DNA of 64,000 nt from positions 117,730-181,729 of the forward strand of contig NZ_JAFLEQ010000003.1 of the NCBI RefSeq assembly GCF_017307055.1. The letters run 5' to 3'. Under the pieces are notes generated by a model. That model saw nothing but the letters and a program-made list of their open reading frames with translations, did not search any database and was not told the DNA's origin. Source of the stretch: Corynebacterium mendelii. GTDB lineage: Bacteria > Actinomycetota > Actinomycetes > Mycobacteriales > Mycobacteriaceae. Shown here piece by piece: positions 1-10,005 of the stretch. A program made the translations under genes and the position numbers. Position 1 is the stretch's first letter. Each line of letters starts with the position of its first letter.

Positions 1-2
1 TC

Positions 3-3000
3 AGTCAAACTACCAAGGACTCAGCAACCTACCCGGCTGCACACTTGCTTGCCATCAATCGAGAGACCGGAAATATTCAAGATCTGGGCGCTCTGCACAA
101 TTTTTATCCCAATGACAACAATGTGATCAACACCGGTTTCTTCACTCCGGATGGGCAATACTGGGTAGGGAATGCGGCCGCAAGAGGAGCTGGTCTCCTT
201 TATAACATTAACTTGGATTCTGGTGTTGTCACTCCTGTCAACCTCAAGCTGGGTACAACCCCATCAGCGAACGATTATCCACAGGATGCGAGGGTTCGCT
301 CAAACGACTTTACGTTTGCGAAAGATAATCCGAAATACGCTTTCGGGTTGATGAATCAGAATACAGAGTTCACCAAACCAACGCTGGAAAGGGTGAATCT
401 TGACCCAGAGAGTGAGAATTTCGGCAAAATCGACCGGATTGCTCTGGACTGGCTACGAAGCGATACGGGGGCAAAACTTGTTACGGGTCAAGGGTCTTAT
501 CCCGGGGCGCACTACTATGGTGCCGCTTGGACATACGGTGATGGGACGTTGGGATTCAGCCGCAATGACGGCCGGATCGTCCACCTGAGAATTGAGAACC
601 CAGAGGCTGAGGCCCCGGGGGTTGTTTTCGGCGATCAAGAGCAGCCAAACCCGTTGGGAATCGAACTATTAGGGTCCGTTAAAGGACCCAAAACCAATGC
701 CAACGATGGTGCTTCATGTCAGGGCACGAGTCGGCCGAACTTGTCCGTGACGAAAACTTTCGTCGAGCAGCGCACCGTTGATAACTCGACTGAAACGGTA
801 TGGCATGTGACGGTCAGCAATTCTGACGCCCCTGGTACCGGTCCTGCCGCGGGTTTCAGGATGAACGATATCCTACCTGCTGCGTATCAGTCGGCGACCA
901 TCGCCGACCTTCCCGATGATCAGAGTGGTGGAGATTCGGCCGATCCGGATTCTGCGGGTGGAGGCTCGGCTGGGGATACATCTGACAGTGGGTCTTCTCC
1001 AGATTCGAACGATGATGAATCCGATTCGGGTACCGCCGACACCCTGTTGAAAAACGCTGTCTGTAACAGTGGTGTCAACGCAAAGCAGCGCTATGCGATT
1101 CAGTGCCAGGGGGGTTCCCTAGATGTAGGCGAGAGCTACACCTTTGTTGTGACAGGCGTCCTGAAAAGTGATCACACCTGTGAGGCCAACACCTCCACGA
1201 TTTCGGGATTTGACCACTCGGACAACGAGATTCCGGTCGAACAGCTGCAAAGCACCGCTGAATGTCCGACCTTTAGCTCCAAGAAAGAAGCCCTGGCAGA
1301 CCAGAATCCTGCAACCGTGGAAGCAGATCCAAAGGCGCCGGTGACAAATATTTCGGATGGAAAAGCCCAGGTGGTGGTCTACTACAAGATATCGGTTGCA
1401 AAGAAACTGCCTGGGAGCCAGCAGCTGCCGGGTCCGATTGTTGACACACCGAAGCTTCCCGAGGGTTTCTCCCTGAAGGAGTTCGCCTACAGCGTTGATA
1501 GTCCTGTGCCGGTGACAGAGGCGAAGACCCTAAAACCTGGGGATAACAACGAGATTCGTATCCCAGTCGATTCGATAGGGAAGGTAGGCCCCGATGGCAA
1601 AGAGATTTTCATTCGGATTACTGCCCAAGCGGAGGCGAACGACTCGGCAGCTCTCACCGATGAGAGATTGACATGCGAGGCCGGGAAAGAAAATAAGGGT
1701 TTCATCAACAAGGAGCGCATTGAGGAAGTCAGTGACTCATCTGATCCCCAAGAAGACAACAGTGCTTGTGTAAGTGGTCAGATTCCACCCAAATTCAACC
1801 TTCAAAAAACGGTTCAAGAAGGGAGGGAAACCGCATCGGTCGAGCGATTCTCGGACAACAATGTGACAAAGGTCCGGATGACCTCCTATTACACAGTGAT
1901 CGTGAGGTCTGATCAAAAAACAGCTGTGACTCTGCCAGCCGATGTCATAGACACCCCTGATCTGGCCGAAGGCGTTGAGGTCGAGTCGCTGGAGTATGCG
2001 ACTGGCGATTCCAACGAAAACTGGACCAAGGCTACGAAAACGACACAAGATCAGTCCCCGTTCGGGTACATCATTCCGAAAGCTCGGTTTGGCTCTGTTG
2101 GCACTGAAGGTACTTCGGTGCCTGTCAAACTGGTGACAGTGACGCCGTTGAGTACTTTCACCGATTCCACGTCGAAAGCGAATTTGGTCTGCTCGGACAA
2201 CACGGCTAAAAAAGGCCTGTTCAACAGTGCGGTGATCCAGGGAGTGGATGAGACTGAAGATCCACGAGCGGACAACTCTGCATGCGTGACACCGACTGTT
2301 CCGATGTTCTCTTCGAAGAAGACGGTTGACGACGAAACGCCCGCAACGGTGGAAGTAAACGGAAATACTGCAACCTTGACCTCTTACTACAAGTTGGAGG
2401 TCAAGTCCACCAGCGAGGCGGGCTCCGATCTTTTTGAAGATGTTATTGATACCCCACGGTTGGCCGAAGGTGTCAAGGTGTCGGGTTTGAGCTATTTCCA
2501 CGACGGAGAGTGGGTTGAAGCGGCGAAACAACAGCAAGGAGAGGGCTACAACATTCCCAAAAGCTTGTTCAAGAAGGTGACGAGCGAAGGGAAAGAAGTC
2601 AAGATCAAAATGGTGAGCACCACCGGGATCGACAACCTCACAGGTGCCAACTACGAGAATAAGCTGAAGTGTGCAGAGGAAGACGGGGTCAAAACACCTC
2701 AGAAGGGCCTTTTCAACCATGTTGAAATACCGGGGATTGGAGATACTGAGGATCCCCGGGGTGACAATGACGCTTGCGTGATGCCACGGTTGCCGAAACT
2801 CGTGGTGTCAAAGGACCCACGCCCCGGCAACGCCGTACAGGCGACCCCCGACGGCAAAGCCACTCTGGTCTACACAATTTCGGTTGAAAACAAAGACGAT
2901 TCTCTCAAGGGAAACACGGGAGTTCTCGTCGATCAGTTCAATCCCACGAATCGATTCATCACCGTGGATGAAGTCACCGTTGTCCAAGACAGTCCTGATC

Positions 3001-3863
3001 CAACGAATAGTGAAGTCGAGGTTGCTGGTTTCGTCGAATCCCCTGTGATATCGGAGTTCACCGGCACCGGTGCGGTCATCGCTAGTGACGTTATTTTGCC
3101 ACCCGGAGCGAAACAAACGTTCACGGTCACCGTGAAAGTGACGGTTACTGAAACCAGTGAGAACTGGGCGAGCACAATCGGAAAATGCGACGCGGAGCCC
3201 GGTGCATCCGACCAGACTCCCGGCATCAGGAACAAAGTGAAGATGGATGCGGTGGATACTGCGGAGAGGCCCCTCGACGACGATGAAGCCTGTATCCCGG
3301 TCACGCGACCTGAAGATGCGACTTTGGTGCTGAAAAAAATGGGGTACGACCCTGCGGCCGGGAGCCCTGACTATCAGCCCCTCGAAGGGGCAGGATTTGC
3401 TGTTTATCCCTCAACGGCCAGCGAGGATGGTTCTGAGTCGACCACTTACGCGCCTGATTACAGCAAAGCCGAGGCCGTTCTCACGGCCGATCCCCAAAAC
3501 ACCGGAGTCTTGGTCGCCGAGAATTTGAAGCCTGGGATCTATTTCCTTGTCGAAACACACGCCCCAGCTGGATACAGTCTGCTCCCAGCACCTGTGCAGT
3601 TCACCATTGAACCGAAGCAAAACGGGTCCGGATACCAACTCTCCGGTGTTGAAGAAGGGGCGATCGTTCAAATTCCCACCCCGCAGCCAGATGATTCGAT
3701 GAGGGTCTCAATGCAAATTAATGATGTTGTTCAAGGTCAGCTGCCCGCATCGGGTGGACCTGGTGTTCCTTGGTACTTGGCACTGGGGGCTCTGCTGATG
3801 ACTCTCGGGTTCGCTTGGGCCAGAAAGAACACCAGTGATCTTCAAAAAACCGGCCGTCCTTAG
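3..3863 (+). CDS. Sortase-anchored pilus tip-like adhesin (5' partial)
   Basis: Large surface protein, probably the pilus tip or a cell-wall-anchored adhesin. The frame is open to the left edge, so the N-terminus and signal peptide are missing. Visible in order: a propeller-like region (to about position 700), a low-complexity acidic Ser/Asp/Gly stretch (about 920-1040), then four tandem repeats of about 165-175 residues (about 1269-1790, 1791-2300, 2301-2796, 2797-3305). Each repeat begins near a KK/TV...PATVE-type segment and ends in a G-[FLI]-x-N ... D-x-x-E/R-x-P-x-x-D-x-x-AC motif. A SpaA-like domain follows with an E-box (LVETHAPAGY), typical of isopeptide-forming pilins. The end is a sorting signal LPASGG, a hydrophobic segment and ARKN. 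The Ser in LPASG replaces the usual Thr. The major pilin starts 174 bp downstream, then srtC and a minor pilin, which supports a SpaC-type tip role. Base composition is visibly less GC-rich than later genes. Confidence 0.85.
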   Translation, partial: SQTTKDSATYPAAHLLAINRETGNIQDLGALHNFYPNDNNVINTGFFTPDGQYWVGNAAARGAGLLYNINLDSGVVTPVNLKLGTTPSANDYPQDARVRSNDFTFAKDNPKYAFGLMNQNTEFTKPTLERVNLDPESENFGKIDRIALDWLRSDTGAKLVTGQGSYPGAHYYGAAWTYGDGTLGFSRNDGRIVHLRIENPEAEAPGVVFGDQEQPNPLGIELLGSVKGPKTNANDGASCQGTSRPNLSVTKTFVEQRTVDNSTETVWHVTVSNSDAPGTGPAAGFRMNDILPAAYQSATIADLPDDQSGGDSADPDSAGGGSAGDTSDSGSSPDSNDDESDSGTADTLLKNAVCNSGVNAKQRYAIQCQGGSLDVGESYTFVVTGVLKSDHTCEANTSTISGFDHSDNEIPVEQLQSTAECPTFSSKKEALADQNPATVEADPKAPVTNISDGKAQVVVYYKISVAKKLPGSQQLPGPIVDTPKLPEGFSLKEFAYSVDSPVPVTEAKTLKPGDNNEIRIPVDSIGKVGPDGKEIFIRITAQAEANDSAALTDERLTCEAGKENKGFINKERIEEVSDSSDPQEDNSACVSGQIPPKFNLQKTVQEGRETASVERFSDNNVTKVRMTSYYTVIVRSDQKTAVTLPADVIDTPDLAEGVEVESLEYATGDSNENWTKATKTTQDQSPFGYIIPKARFGSVGTEGTSVPVKLVTVTPLSTFTDSTSKANLVCSDNTAKKGLFNSAVIQGVDETEDPRADNSACVTPTVPMFSSKKTVDDETPATVEVNGNTATLTSYYKLEVKSTSEAGSDLFEDVIDTPRLAEGVKVSGLSYFHDGEWVEAAKQQQGEGYNIPKSLFKKVTSEGKEVKIKMVSTTGIDNLTGANYENKLKCAEEDGVKTPQKGLFNHVEIPGIGDTEDPRGDNDACVMPRLPKLVVSKDPRPGNAVQATPDGKATLVYTISVENKDDSLKGNTGVLVDQFNPTNRFITVDEVTVVQDSPDPTNSEVEVAGFVESPVISEFTGTGAVIASDVILPPGAKQTFTVTVKVTVTETSENWASTIGKCDAEPGASDQTPGIRNKVKMDAVDTAERPLDDDEACIPVTRPEDATLVLKKMGYDPAAGSPDYQPLEGAGFAVYPSTASEDGSESTTYAPDYSKAEAVLTADPQNTGVLVAENLKPGIYFLVETHAPAGYSLLPAPVQFTIEPKQNGSGYQLSGVEEGAIVQIPTPQPDDSMRVSMQINDVVQGQLPASGGPGVPWYLALGALLMTLGFAWARKNTSDLQKTGRP

Positions 3864-4037
3864 GCCGTGACCACAACACGAAACACAGACTCGGCGATCA
3901 CCGACACCGGATTCGGGACAACCGAAGACCGGAAGGTAAAAGGATCGCCGCCCCCGAAGGGATTGTGGCCGGTGGAAACCAGAACCACATTACTTCGGCA
4001 CCATCCAACAGTTCCCATCAAAGTGAAGGAAGAACGA

Positions 4038-5615
4038 ATGTTAAACAGGACTCAACGTTCCTGCCGGGCAGCCGCCATTGCCGCCGTCATAGGTCTTGGT
4101 ACTGCCACAGGAACAGTTCCGTTGATTGTCAGCCCTGCTGTTGCGGCTGAGCAGCCGGCCTCGCTGATTGACGCGAGCAAAAATGAACAGGCCAGCATCA
4201 AGATCCACAAGCGTCAAGGAGTGGCTGAAACCCCGGAGAGCCATAATCCCGGTACTAAGTTGCAGACGCCTCCCGGTAAGCCTCTCGAGACGGGGCAGAC
4301 GGCCACATTCACAATCACCAAGTTGCAGGCTGATCTGACTACAAATGCCGGCTTCAAAGCCGCCCGCGAGCTGACGGTCGATAGCCCCGCTGTTGACACC
4401 AGCTTTGGTACGAATGGTGTTTCTGAGGCGAAGCAGGCGACAGCAACCAATCCCACTGTCACGTTCGGGAACCTTCCCCTGGGCGTGTACAAGGTCGAAG
4501 AAACCGCCGTCGAAGGCGGTCTGGTTCCTGCCGCACCATTCCTCGTTTTCGTTCCGATGACCACGGGAGCAAACCACGATAGCTGGAACTACGATATCGA
4601 GGTTTACCCGAAGAACTCCACGGTCAGCGTTGACAAAGAGGTCAAGGATTCTGAAAAAAACGGGAATCTCAAGCAGGCCGGTTCGGCGCTCGACTACACC
4701 ATTAAATCGGACGTTCCGACAGGCGGCAGTGTCACCAAATATCAAATCGTCGACGTAATCGATGGTCAAGCCGTTGAGTCGGAGGATAGCATTGTCGTCT
4801 CAACGGTGACGCTTCCCGGTGGAACGGTATTGCGCGCCTCCGATTACGATGTCGTCAAGGCTGGGCCAGATGGCTCACCGTCGAAGATCACTACGACGAT
4901 CACCCTGAAGGGCACAGGGTTGCAGAAGCTGAATGCTTCACTTTCCGGTCAAACGGCACCGAAAGTAACCGCGAAGATCAATGTCACAGTGAAAAATGAC
5001 TTCGCTGCTTCAGAACTGACCAACGAGGCGAAGTTGATTGCCCGTACCGATGGGAGCAACTCCGATACGGAAACACCCGGCAGTGAGGTCAAGACAAAGT
5101 TCAAAAACCTCAAGGTTCTGAAGCACAAGGAAGGCGCCGAAAACGAGCCGCTGACAGGTGCTCAATTCCAACTGCACTACTGCACCGGAGACTCGAACAA
5201 TTTGGCCGTCGACGGTGATGCGATCACGGTTGGTGGTGAGAATTCATGGACCACCGGGGATGATGGCACCATCGTCATCAAGGGTATCCATGTGACCGAC
5301 TTCTCCGACAATGCTGAGGTCGACAACGGCAGCCAAAAGACCTACTGTCTTGTTGAGACCCAGGCTCCCGACGGATACGAGTTGCTCGCGAAACCGGTAG
5401 AGGTGCAACTCACCTCCGCTGATTACACCGGCGATAATTCCGTCGATATTGACGACGGCGCCAAGGCGATCTATAAGAAAGTGCCGAACGTCAAGTCCAC
5501 CCAGCCCGAGCTGCCGTTGACCGGTGGTAAAGGCATTGCAGCCATCCTCGCGTTTGGTGCTGCCGTGATGGGTGCAGGTTTCCTGTACGCACGCCGCAAC
5601 ACCCGCCGGGCCTGA
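4038..5615 (+). CDS. Major pilin subunit, SpaA type
   Basis: Major shaft pilin polymerised by the neighbouring class C sortase. I chose ATG 4038 because AAGGA lies 7 nt upstream and the protein then opens with a good signal peptide (basic MLNRTQRSCR, hydrophobic core, AVAA near residue 38); an in-frame upstream extension to 3867 has no signal character. The pilin motif is WNYDIEVYPKN at about 183-193, with Lys192 the expected nucleophile joining subunits. An E-box (LVETQAPDGYELL) lies near residue 438. The sorting signal LPLTGG is at 492-497, followed by a hydrophobic stretch and ARRNTRRA. At 525 residues it has the size of corynebacterial SpaA/SpaD/SpaH pilins. It sits between the tip-like gene and srtC. 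Composition is less GC-rich than srtC. Confidence 0.93.
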   Translation: MLNRTQRSCRAAAIAAVIGLGTATGTVPLIVSPAVAAEQPASLIDASKNEQASIKIHKRQGVAETPESHNPGTKLQTPPGKPLETGQTATFTITKLQADLTTNAGFKAARELTVDSPAVDTSFGTNGVSEAKQATATNPTVTFGNLPLGVYKVEETAVEGGLVPAAPFLVFVPMTTGANHDSWNYDIEVYPKNSTVSVDKEVKDSEKNGNLKQAGSALDYTIKSDVPTGGSVTKYQIVDVIDGQAVESEDSIVVSTVTLPGGTVLRASDYDVVKAGPDGSPSKITTTITLKGTGLQKLNASLSGQTAPKVTAKINVTVKNDFAASELTNEAKLIARTDGSNSDTETPGSEVKTKFKNLKVLKHKEGAENEPLTGAQFQLHYCTGDSNNLAVDGDAITVGGENSWTTGDDGTIVIKGIHVTDFSDNAEVDNGSQKTYCLVETQAPDGYELLAKPVEVQLTSADYTGDNSVDIDDGAKAIYKKVPNVKSTQPELPLTGGKGIAAILAFGAAVMGAGFLYARRNTRRA

Positions 5616-6033
5616 CATTGTGACCGGTGGCTGTTCACGCGCATGTGCCGAGTGAGCAGCCCGGTGCGGTGGCCTGCGGGCTACTGCACCATCGGGCAAG
5701 CCGCCCGGTCGGGTGGGGAAGAGCCCGTTTTTCCCCACCGGAAGAAATTGTTGGATGATGTTGGGCCGTCCCGGTTGCGCCCCTGGTGAGCGGCTGTTTA
5801 TGCAGCCGATCACACAGAGGACGCAACCCGGGCACGGCCGGGGCTGTTGCCATCCACCACATACCCGCTTTCACCACCCGGTGGTGTCTTCGACACCTGT
5901 AGGGCGTGTGGCAGGGCAGTGGCTGTGTGCCTTTGTCTCTTTGTCCCCGGTAGTCATCCGGACATCCCGCACCGCAGAGGCTGTGGGACGGGGACGAACC
6001 TGTCCATCCATTCCTTAACGCTGAAAGCAACCG
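5616..6033 (+). other. Untranslated spacer between major pilin and sortase
   Basis: This stretch of about 420 bp has no convincing gene; short ORFs on both strands lack a ribosome binding site and family resemblance. It contains a perfect 9-bp inverted repeat (listed separately) and a weaker AGCCCG/CGGGCT pair near 5660-5685. No clear promoter was seen before srtC. Confidence 0.5.
5712..5739 (+). promoter_or_regulatory. Inverted repeat between pilin and srtC (attenuator or processing site?)
   Basis: GGTGGGGAA (5712-5720) pairs exactly with TTCCCCACC (5731-5739) around a 10-nt loop. There is no T-run after it, so it is not a standard terminator. Its place between the abundantly needed pilin and the downstream sortase and minor pilin fits partial attenuation or mRNA processing, which is inference. 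Confidence 0.4.
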
Positions 6034-7029
6034 ATGACACAGACAACCGTGGAGATGCCCTCCGGCATCCACAGGCTGCGCAAAGCAGGACATCCGCTGG
6101 TCGGACCGGTCCTTGTCGTGCTCATTGGCTTGTCGATTTTTCTCTACCCCGCTGTGGCCACACAGTGGAACAACATCAAACAGATGCGGGTCGCGGCCGA
6201 ATACTCGAAACTCGAGGAAGCCGTCGCCCCGGAGGTCATCAACCAGGCTTTGGAAGATGCCCGGTACTACAACGCGCACCACACCAACGGGCCCATTCTG
6301 GATCCCTGGCTGGCGCGTGTGACCCCGGACAACACCGAGTACCACACGTATCTCGAACAACTGAATCAACAACCGGCGATGGGGCGCGTGATTATCCCGT
6401 CACAGCGCATCGATCTGCCGATCTACCACGGCACCACCCCGGAAGCACTCCAGCGTGGTGCCGGGCACCTGTTCGGCTCCGATCTTCCGGTCGGAGGGGA
6501 TTCAACCAGAACGGTGATCACCGGACACTCGGGTTTGGCGAACGCCACCTTGTTCGACAACCTCAAAGGGGTGCACGCCGGGGATCCGATCTACATTGTG
6601 GCCGCCGGGCAGAAACTCAAATACGTCATTGATCAACTCCAGGTGGTGCTGCCCACGGAACCGGGGAATCTGCGCCCCGTTCCCGGCGAGGATTTGCTGA
6701 CCCTGATCACCTGCACCCCCTACGGCATCAACACCCACCGGCTGTTGGTGACCGCCCACCGGGTGCCACTGGATGAAGTGAAAGAGCAGGCCGCTTTCGA
6801 AACCCGTGGGCCCGCGGTCCAGTGGTGGATGTGGTGGGTGCTTGCCGCCGGAATCCTGGTGATCATTGCCCTGGTGTGGTGGGTGGTGAGCATGCTGCGG
6901 ACCTACAAGAAACGGGAACAGCTGCGCATCCCCGTCGAGGATCTAATTCCCGTCACCGACTTCGGTATTGACCTGTCGGCCGGACCCCGGACCAGACGCA
7001 GTGCCCCCGACCGGAAGGAGCACCGATGA
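6034..7029 (+). CDS. srtC: Class C (pilus-polymerising) sortase
   Basis: Membrane transpeptidase that links pilin monomers through the LPxTG Thr and the pilin-motif Lys. It has 331 residues. An N-terminal membrane segment lies near 22-40 and a second, Trp-rich one near 264-290, as in class C enzymes. The active-site lid motif DPW is at about 90-92. The catalytic His is in TGHSG (H165), Cys in TLITCTPYG (C227) and Arg in NTHRLLV (R236). The start ATG 6034 is preceded by a GAAAG stretch, only a modest ribosome binding site. Its stop overlaps the start region of the minor pilin gene (ATGA at 7026), so the two are probably cotranscribed. GC content is clearly higher than in the upstream pilin genes. 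Confidence 0.93.
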   Translation: MTQTTVEMPSGIHRLRKAGHPLVGPVLVVLIGLSIFLYPAVATQWNNIKQMRVAAEYSKLEEAVAPEVINQALEDARYYNAHHTNGPILDPWLARVTPDNTEYHTYLEQLNQQPAMGRVIIPSQRIDLPIYHGTTPEALQRGAGHLFGSDLPVGGDSTRTVITGHSGLANATLFDNLKGVHAGDPIYIVAAGQKLKYVIDQLQVVLPTEPGNLRPVPGEDLLTLITCTPYGINTHRLLVTAHRVPLDEVKEQAAFETRGPAVQWWMWWVLAAGILVIIALVWWVVSMLRTYKKREQLRIPVEDLIPVTDFGIDLSAGPRTRRSAPDRKEHR

Positions 7030-7175
7030 CACAACCACAACCGGAATCCGACACGCGGATATCCGCGGCAGAGTCATCTCCGGCGGATGGCAACATTCTC
7101 TCCCGGGCCTTTCACCTTCCCTCCACCCACCAGCCATCAGCTTCCACCTGTGACCCACGACTGAAAGACGGACCA

Positions 7176-8054
7176 GTGACAGCACCAGACATTCGCCGCC
7201 GCACAACGGCTGTCATTGTGGCGCTTTGTGTACTGTTCGGCTTGACCATGGCAGGCCAGGGGACAGCCCACGCCGCCTTTGACGGAGTCGTCAAGGGATT
7301 TGCCGACAGCCGGGACGTCGCCACCATCGACCCGGACCATCCGGCCAGTTTGACCATTGTTGTCCAGCACGAAAACCCCTACAACGGCCCCGACAAGTAT
7401 GGGCGCCTGCCGGGCTCACCCGCCGGATACCAAGTGGTGGCCACCCGCATACCGGGACTCGATCTGACCGACCCGTCCACCTGGTCGAAACTGGGCGACT
7501 ATGCGTTCGGCAATAAAGAGATCATTGCCACCGGAACCCGCTACAACGCGGTAACAGGAACGAACGGGCTGGCCATCATTGATCCGCTACCGGTTGGCGC
7601 CTACTACATTCAGGTCACCCCACCGAAAGACGATGAACACCGCTTCTTCGAAATAGATCCGATGGTGGTGACCGTTCCTGTCGGCGGCGACAAAGACTGG
7701 AACTACCAGGTGCAGGTTGCCGTCAAAGGTGTCGGTTTCACCAGGCCCTACCCGCCGGAAGAAGAACAACCGCCGCTGTTTCCCCCGGAGCTTTTGATCC
7801 CTGCGATCTCCATTCCGATCCTGGTGTGGCTCATTCCGCTGCTGCCCGCACTGTCGTCCGGGGCAAGTGTCCCGCCACCACCGGCGCCCGCACCCACCCC
7901 GGCGCCGCAACCGGAACCGGAAAAACCCCGGCCCAACCTGGCGATCACCGGCAGTCCCGTTGACACGGTGATGGCCGTGAGCCTTCTGGTGATGCTGCTG
8001 GGCGGTGTGTTGGTGATCGCATCCACCAGGCGGTCACAACGCAGCAGGCGTTGA
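7176..8054 (+). CDS. Minor/base pilin, SpaB-like
   Basis: Probable minor pilin that ends polymerisation and joins the pilus to the wall. The frame is open from ATG 7026, overlapping the srtC stop (342 residues), but that adds about 50 residues before the signal peptide. I prefer GTG 7176, which gives a normal signal peptide (VTAPDIRRRTTAVIVALC... ending GTAHA). The mature part carries WNYQVQVAV, reminiscent of the pilin motif but without the YPK ending. An unusual extra hydrophobic segment (ISIPILVWLIPLLPAL) comes before a Pro/Ala linker. The sorting signal is LAITG, then a membrane segment and a basic tail. Position after srtC and size match SpaB-type subunits. The start is the least certain point. 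Confidence 0.82.
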   Translation: MTAPDIRRRTTAVIVALCVLFGLTMAGQGTAHAAFDGVVKGFADSRDVATIDPDHPASLTIVVQHENPYNGPDKYGRLPGSPAGYQVVATRIPGLDLTDPSTWSKLGDYAFGNKEIIATGTRYNAVTGTNGLAIIDPLPVGAYYIQVTPPKDDEHRFFEIDPMVVTVPVGGDKDWNYQVQVAVKGVGFTRPYPPEEEQPPLFPPELLIPAISIPILVWLIPLLPALSSGASVPPPPAPAPTPAPQPEPEKPRPNLAITGSPVDTVMAVSLLVMLLGGVLVIASTRRSQRSRR

Positions 8055-8168
8055 CCTTCACCCGTCAACACGCAATCTTGAGCAGAAGAGACGGCAGTAC
8101 AAGTCGCTACGACCACGCACAAGCCGCTAAGGCCACCCACAAGCCTTCAATCCGCTGACATCACGAAC

Positions 8169-8211
8169 AAGCCGCTGTCACCCCGGTGCGGTACCGGGAT
8201 GACAGCGGCTT
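8169..8211 (+). terminator. Bidirectional terminator closing the pilus operon
   Basis: Near-perfect 19-bp stem: AAGCCGCTGTCACCCCGGT (8169-8187) against its complement (8193-8211) with one mismatch, loop of 5 nt. T-rich sequence (GCTTGTTGTTGT) follows on the plus strand. It lies between convergent genes (pilus operon and guaB1) and could serve both. The rest of 8055-8394 contains only short copies of an ACAAGCCGCT-like motif (near 8100, 8119 and 8167) and no gene. Confidence 0.75.
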
Positions 8212-8394
8212 GCTTGTTGTTGTCGCTTGCGTGGGTGCTGGGGGCGTGGGGCACGGCAGCACCCGCGGCTTCTGCCTTGGCTGTGGCTTCCATCAGCAGG
8301 CCCGGGGCAGAGGGCGCTACGGGCCTGCTCCAGTCCTACCCGGCTGGACCTGTTGTGGCTGCCGGGTAAGTGGACGGTGGGTTCAGCTGTGGGG

Positions 8395-9876
<1,482 letters not shown>

Positions 9877-9897
9877 TTAAAGACCCCCGGGCGATCA

Positions 9898-9940
9898 CAC
9901 CACCCCTTCACCGGCCGGAGATGGGGTGAAAGGGGTGGTG
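9898..9940 (-). terminator. Hairpin downstream of the propeller-protein gene
   Basis: CACCACCCCTTCACC (9898-9912) pairs with GGTGAAAGGGGTGGTG (9925-9940) with one bulged base. It follows the stop of the minus-strand gene ending at 10006 and precedes guaB1. There is no clear T-run on the minus strand, so it is only a possible terminator. Confidence 0.45.
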
Positions 9941-10005
9941 CCGGCACGGCCGGTAGCGGATTTTCTTACAGAAGCTGCAGCCGCTGTGTTGTATGGCGTG
10001 CGTTT

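Noticed and set aside
1737..2720. 327-codon minus-strand ORF opposite the tip-like gene
   Set aside because: It is the complement of a clearly coding repeat protein with sorting signal; the translation has no family character.
3867..4037. Upstream extension of the major pilin to 3867
   Set aside because: It would place 57 residues before the signal peptide, and ATG 4038 has its own ribosome binding site.
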